The translations under genes were made by a program, and so were the position numbers. From JBFHRE01 sp036745195 (GTDB lineage: Bacteria > Actinomycetota > Acidimicrobiia > Spongiisociales > ZC4RG35): a DNA stretch of 64,000 bases. The stretch lies in contig DAIOGO010000002.1 in NCBI GenBank assembly GCA_036745195.1, positions 10,849 through 74,848 on the forward strand, given 5' to 3'. The notes beneath the pieces were generated by a model. That model was given only the letters and a program-made list of their open reading frames with translations. It made no database searches and had not been told where the DNA came from. Within the stretch, counting starts at the first letter, position 1. Each line of letters begins with the position of its first letter. Shown piece by piece: positions 61,571 to 64,000 of this stretch.

Positions 61571-61769
61571 GCGTTCGACTGGTACCAACCCCATGACCGA
61601 GTCCACACCGCGCCNNNNNNNNNNNNNNNNNNNNNNNNNNNNNNNNNNNNNNNNNNNNNNNNNNNNNNNNNNNNNNNNNNNNNNNNNNNNNNNNNNNNNN
61701 NNNNNNNNNNNNNNTCATGCGTCATGCGTTCGACTGGTACCAACCCCATGACCGAGTCCACACCGCGCC
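61560..61769. other. 100-N gap flanked by identical 55-nt ends (assembly artefact)
   Basis: 61560-61614 and 61715-61769 are identical over exactly 55 nt (from tcatgcgtcatgcgttcg to gagtccacaccgcgcc), with 100 N between. A 55-base shared end is what two graph contigs overlapping by k=55 look like after scaffolding. The two ends should be merged and the gap probably removed. Frames crossing it are not real. Confidence 0.9.
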
Positions 61770-61782
61770 GATGGGGCGCGGG

Positions 61783-63831
61783 TCAGCCGGCCGTGGCTGG
61801 GACCAGAATTGCCGGCTCGTGGCGGGACAGGGCGGTCACCTCCACTCGGGCGTCGGAGTAGGCAACTCCCCCACCCCAATCGGTGGGAGTGTCGGGTGTC
61901 AAGGAGTTGGCCACCCCGTCGCCCCCGTGATCGGCTGCCTGCCAGCCGAACGGTGCGGACACCACCCCCTCCGGCACCCGGTCGGTGAGGCGAGCCTTCA
62001 ACCGAAGGCGGCCCCCGGCGTTGTGCACTTCGATCCACGAGTCGTCCTCGATGTTGCGGGAGGCGGCGTCCACCGGATGGATCTCGAGAAACGGACCCCC
62101 TTCCGGGCCGGCGTGCCCGGGAAGCACCGAGTAGGAGGAGTTGAGGAACCGGGTATGGCGCTTGGGGGTGAGCAGGATGAGTGGGAGCCCGCCCGGCAGA
62201 GGTTCTCGGTAGTCGGGCAGAGCGGGCAGCCCGGCCTGTTCGAGAGCCTGGCTCCACAACTCCGCCTTCCCCCCGTCGGTGGCAAACCCGCCTTCGACGT
62301 ACGGGGTCAGCCGATCCGGCAGGTCGAGACGGACGAATCCGTCGGCACGAAGGGCGGCAACATCGACTCCCACCAGGGCCGATGCCACCAGTTCCTCGTC
62401 GCTCTGATACAGGTCGTCGCCTTCCATCCCGAAAGCGGCCGCCAACCTCCTCCACAGTTCTGTGTTGGGCACCGACTCTCCCCGCGGGTGGATGGCCGGT
62501 TCGTTCCATCCCAGGTAGAGGTGCCCCCAGGAGGCGACCACATCGAGTTGTTCGAGTTGGGTGGTGGCCGGGAACACCACATCGGCGAATCGGGCGGTGT
62601 CGGTCAGGAACTGCTCGCTCACGACCGTGAAGAGGTCGTGGCGCTGGAGGCCGGCCCTGATGAGGTTGGAGTTGGGCACGGTCACGGCCGGGTTGCCGTT
62701 CCAAACGAAGAGCACGGACACCGGCGGGTCGAGATCGCCGGTCAACGCCCGGCCCAGTTCGTTCATGTTGATGCCACGCCGGTCAACCGACTCGGACGGG
62801 TTGAACACGGAGTCGTCGACGTTCACCTCCGACCAGACACCGACACTCCGCGCCAGGCCGCCACCGAGATCGCGCCAGGCCCCGGTGAGGACCGGGAGGC
62901 AGGCCAGCGCCCGGAAGAACATGGCCCCGTTCTCATGATGCTCCGCCCCGATCAGCGTTCGGATGAAGGACGGGCGGGTACCGGCGTATTCCCGGGCGAG
63001 GAGACGGATGTCGTCGGCCGGCACCCCGGTGGCGGCCTCGGCCCGTTCCGGAGTCCAGCCGGTCACATGCTCGGCCAGCCGGTGGAAGCCGGTGGCATAC
63101 CGATCGACGTAGTCGGTGTCGACCATCTCCTCGGAGATGATGACGTGCATCATCGCCAGCATGAGGGCAACGTCCGTTCCCGGCCGGGGTTGGATGAACC
63201 AATCCGCCGCCTCGGCGGTGATGGTCCGCAGCGGATCTATCACCACGATCTTCGCTCCGGCCGCCCGTGCCTGCTCGACGAACGGCCACAGATGCCGATT
63301 GGTGAGACGGGTGTTGGTTCCCCACAGGATCACGTAGCGGGCGTGACGGAGGTCGGCCGGATCGGCGCCGCGCCCGCTTCCGTAGGTGGCTGCGACCCCG
63401 GCTCCGGCGGTGGCCCCGCACAATGACCCGGTCTGGCGCGAGGCGCCCAACCGGGCGAAGAACCTGCGGTCGAGTGACGACATCTGTATCAACCCCTGGG
63501 TGCCGGCGTCGCCCCAGGGGAGCACCGTCTCTCCCCCATGCCGATCGATTGCGGCCGAGACCCGTTTCACCACCAGGGCGAGCGCCTCGTTCCACGAGGC
63601 GAGGCGGAACTCCCCCCGACCCTTTGGTCCGGTGCGGATCAGCGGGGTGAGAAGCCGGTCGGGGCTGTAGACCCGATCGAGGAAGCGGTTGACCTTGGGG
63701 CATAGCTCACCACGGGAGTACGGGTGGTCGGGGTTGCCCCGGAGACGAACCGCCACTCCCTCTTCCACCGTCGCCAACCAACCGCACGAGTCCGGACAAT
63801 CGTGATGACAGGTTCCGAGAACGACCGGCAT
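61783..63831 (-). CDS. Molybdopterin-dependent oxidoreductase (DMSO reductase superfamily)
   Basis: 682 aa. N-terminal [4Fe-4S] site CHHDCPDSC with C8, C12, C16 and C44. MGD-binding motifs include ILWGTNTRLTNRHLWPF, VVIDPLRTITAEAADWF, PRPGTDVALMLAMMHVI and VNVDDS; the C-terminal MoCo-binding domain ends the protein (LTPKRHTRFLNSSY). C138 in GSLCGATAG is a possible Mo ligand region. No Tat signal, so cytoplasmic. Belongs with formate dehydrogenase/biotin sulfoxide reductase-type enzymes of unknown substrate. No partner subunits adjacent. Confidence 0.9.
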   Translation of the reverse strand: MPVVLGTCHHDCPDSCGWLATVEEGVAVRLRGNPDHPYSRGELCPKVNRFLDRVYSPDRLLTPLIRTGPKGRGEFRLASWNEALALVVKRVSAAIDRHGGETVLPWGDAGTQGLIQMSSLDRRFFARLGASRQTGSLCGATAGAGVAATYGSGRGADPADLRHARYVILWGTNTRLTNRHLWPFVEQARAAGAKIVVIDPLRTITAEAADWFIQPRPGTDVALMLAMMHVIISEEMVDTDYVDRYATGFHRLAEHVTGWTPERAEAATGVPADDIRLLAREYAGTRPSFIRTLIGAEHHENGAMFFRALACLPVLTGAWRDLGGGLARSVGVWSEVNVDDSVFNPSESVDRRGINMNELGRALTGDLDPPVSVLFVWNGNPAVTVPNSNLIRAGLQRHDLFTVVSEQFLTDTARFADVVFPATTQLEQLDVVASWGHLYLGWNEPAIHPRGESVPNTELWRRLAAAFGMEGDDLYQSDEELVASALVGVDVAALRADGFVRLDLPDRLTPYVEGGFATDGGKAELWSQALEQAGLPALPDYREPLPGGLPLILLTPKRHTRFLNSSYSVLPGHAGPEGGPFLEIHPVDAASRNIEDDSWIEVHNAGGRLRLKARLTDRVPEGVVSAPFGWQAADHGGDGVANSLTPDTPTDWGGGVAYSDARVEVTALSRHEPAILVPATAG

Positions 63832-63844
63832 CCAGGGATGATAA

Positions 63845-64000
63845 GCGCCATGCGTCCTGCGTCATGCGTCATGCGTCCTGCGTCCTGCGTCATGCGCCAT
63901 GCGCCATGCGTCGTGCGCCATGCGCCGTGCGTCGTGCGCCGTGCGTCGTGCCTCGTGCGCCGTGTGCACCGCAGCTATCGGGCATCGGGCATCGGGCATC
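63845..64000. repeat. Heptad arrays GCGTCAT (16-17 units) then GGCATCG
   Basis: About 17 units of 7 bp (63845-63963), then GGCATCG repeated to the window end (63976-64000, continuing outside). It begins 14 bp upstream of the molybdopterin enzyme's ATG and so occupies its promoter and 5' leader region. Confidence 0.9.

Noticed and set aside
61454..61861. Frame with MRHASCV-type repeats across the N gap, and similar frames at 36462-36865, 43948-44250 and 63639-63893
   Set aside because: Generated by heptad DNA, which stays open in several frames, and some cross assembly N runs.

Overview
The window is high-GC (roughly two thirds G+C), densely coded DNA from a bacterium. The gene set suggests a free-living aerobic actinobacterium, possibly of the Acidimicrobiia type: an F420-type luciferase-like oxidoreductase, DrrA/DrrB-like ABC exporter, class E-like sortase, tandem DUF4190 proteins, AcnA aconitase, many 4-bp ATGA/GTGA gene overlaps, and many starts with a TANNNT box 5-8 nt upstream and no Shine-Dalgarno sequence. 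No rRNA, tRNA, CRISPR array, phage or insertion sequence was seen. Three 100-N runs mark scaffold joins; one is flanked by identical 55-nt ends and so is very probably an assembler artefact.

Layout. 1-5700: the end of a GNAT gene, a class III aminotransferase plus PuuB-like FAD oxidase, an agmatinase and small proteins. 5703-14268: one long minus-strand operon (gabT, aldehyde dehydrogenase, C45 NTn amidase, GNAT, potD-potA-potB-potC, GNAT), mostly coupled by 4-bp overlaps. It faces a divergent Lrp/AsnC regulator across a 39-bp palindromic operator candidate. This is a polyamine uptake and catabolism island. 14909-25969: amidohydrolase, small membrane proteins, Mrp ATPase divergent from a four-cysteine SufR-like regulator, aldose epimerase, aconitase, CAP lipoprotein, sulfite-oxidase-like enzyme, TlpA-like thioredoxin, sortase.

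26031-30560: enoyl-CoA hydratase, DUF5317 protein and two overlapping membrane HD-GYP genes, the second with a broken HD motif. They are preceded by an unlisted 29-codon peptide gene whose ribosome-binding site lies in a strong predicted RNA helix. 30561-38870: unknown protein coupled to a gamma-glutamyltransferase, LLM oxidoreductase, rlmN, LysM/M23 peptidase, ABC exporter. 38907-42715: cobalamin riboswitch, btuF-btuC-btuD, cobO. 42763-46142: HtrA-like protease and a two-component system. 46211-49254: beta-phosphoglucomutase-like HAD plus GH65 phosphorylase.

49235-53038: two paralogous, apparently undescribed single-pass membrane proteins flanking a secreted transglycosylase. 53089-63831: HrpB helicase, methyltransferase, second GabT, ManA, HDOD regulator with degenerate receiver, aromatic amino acid decarboxylase, molybdopterin oxidoreductase.

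A striking non-coding feature is a set of intergenic mosaics built almost wholly of 7-bp units (GCGTCAT, GGCTGAT, GGACCTT, GGCATCG, GAAGAAG and variants) at six places. The best candidates for something undescribed are the peptide/HD-GYP locus with its switch-like leader, the heptad mosaics, and the paired membrane-protein family around the transglycosylase.
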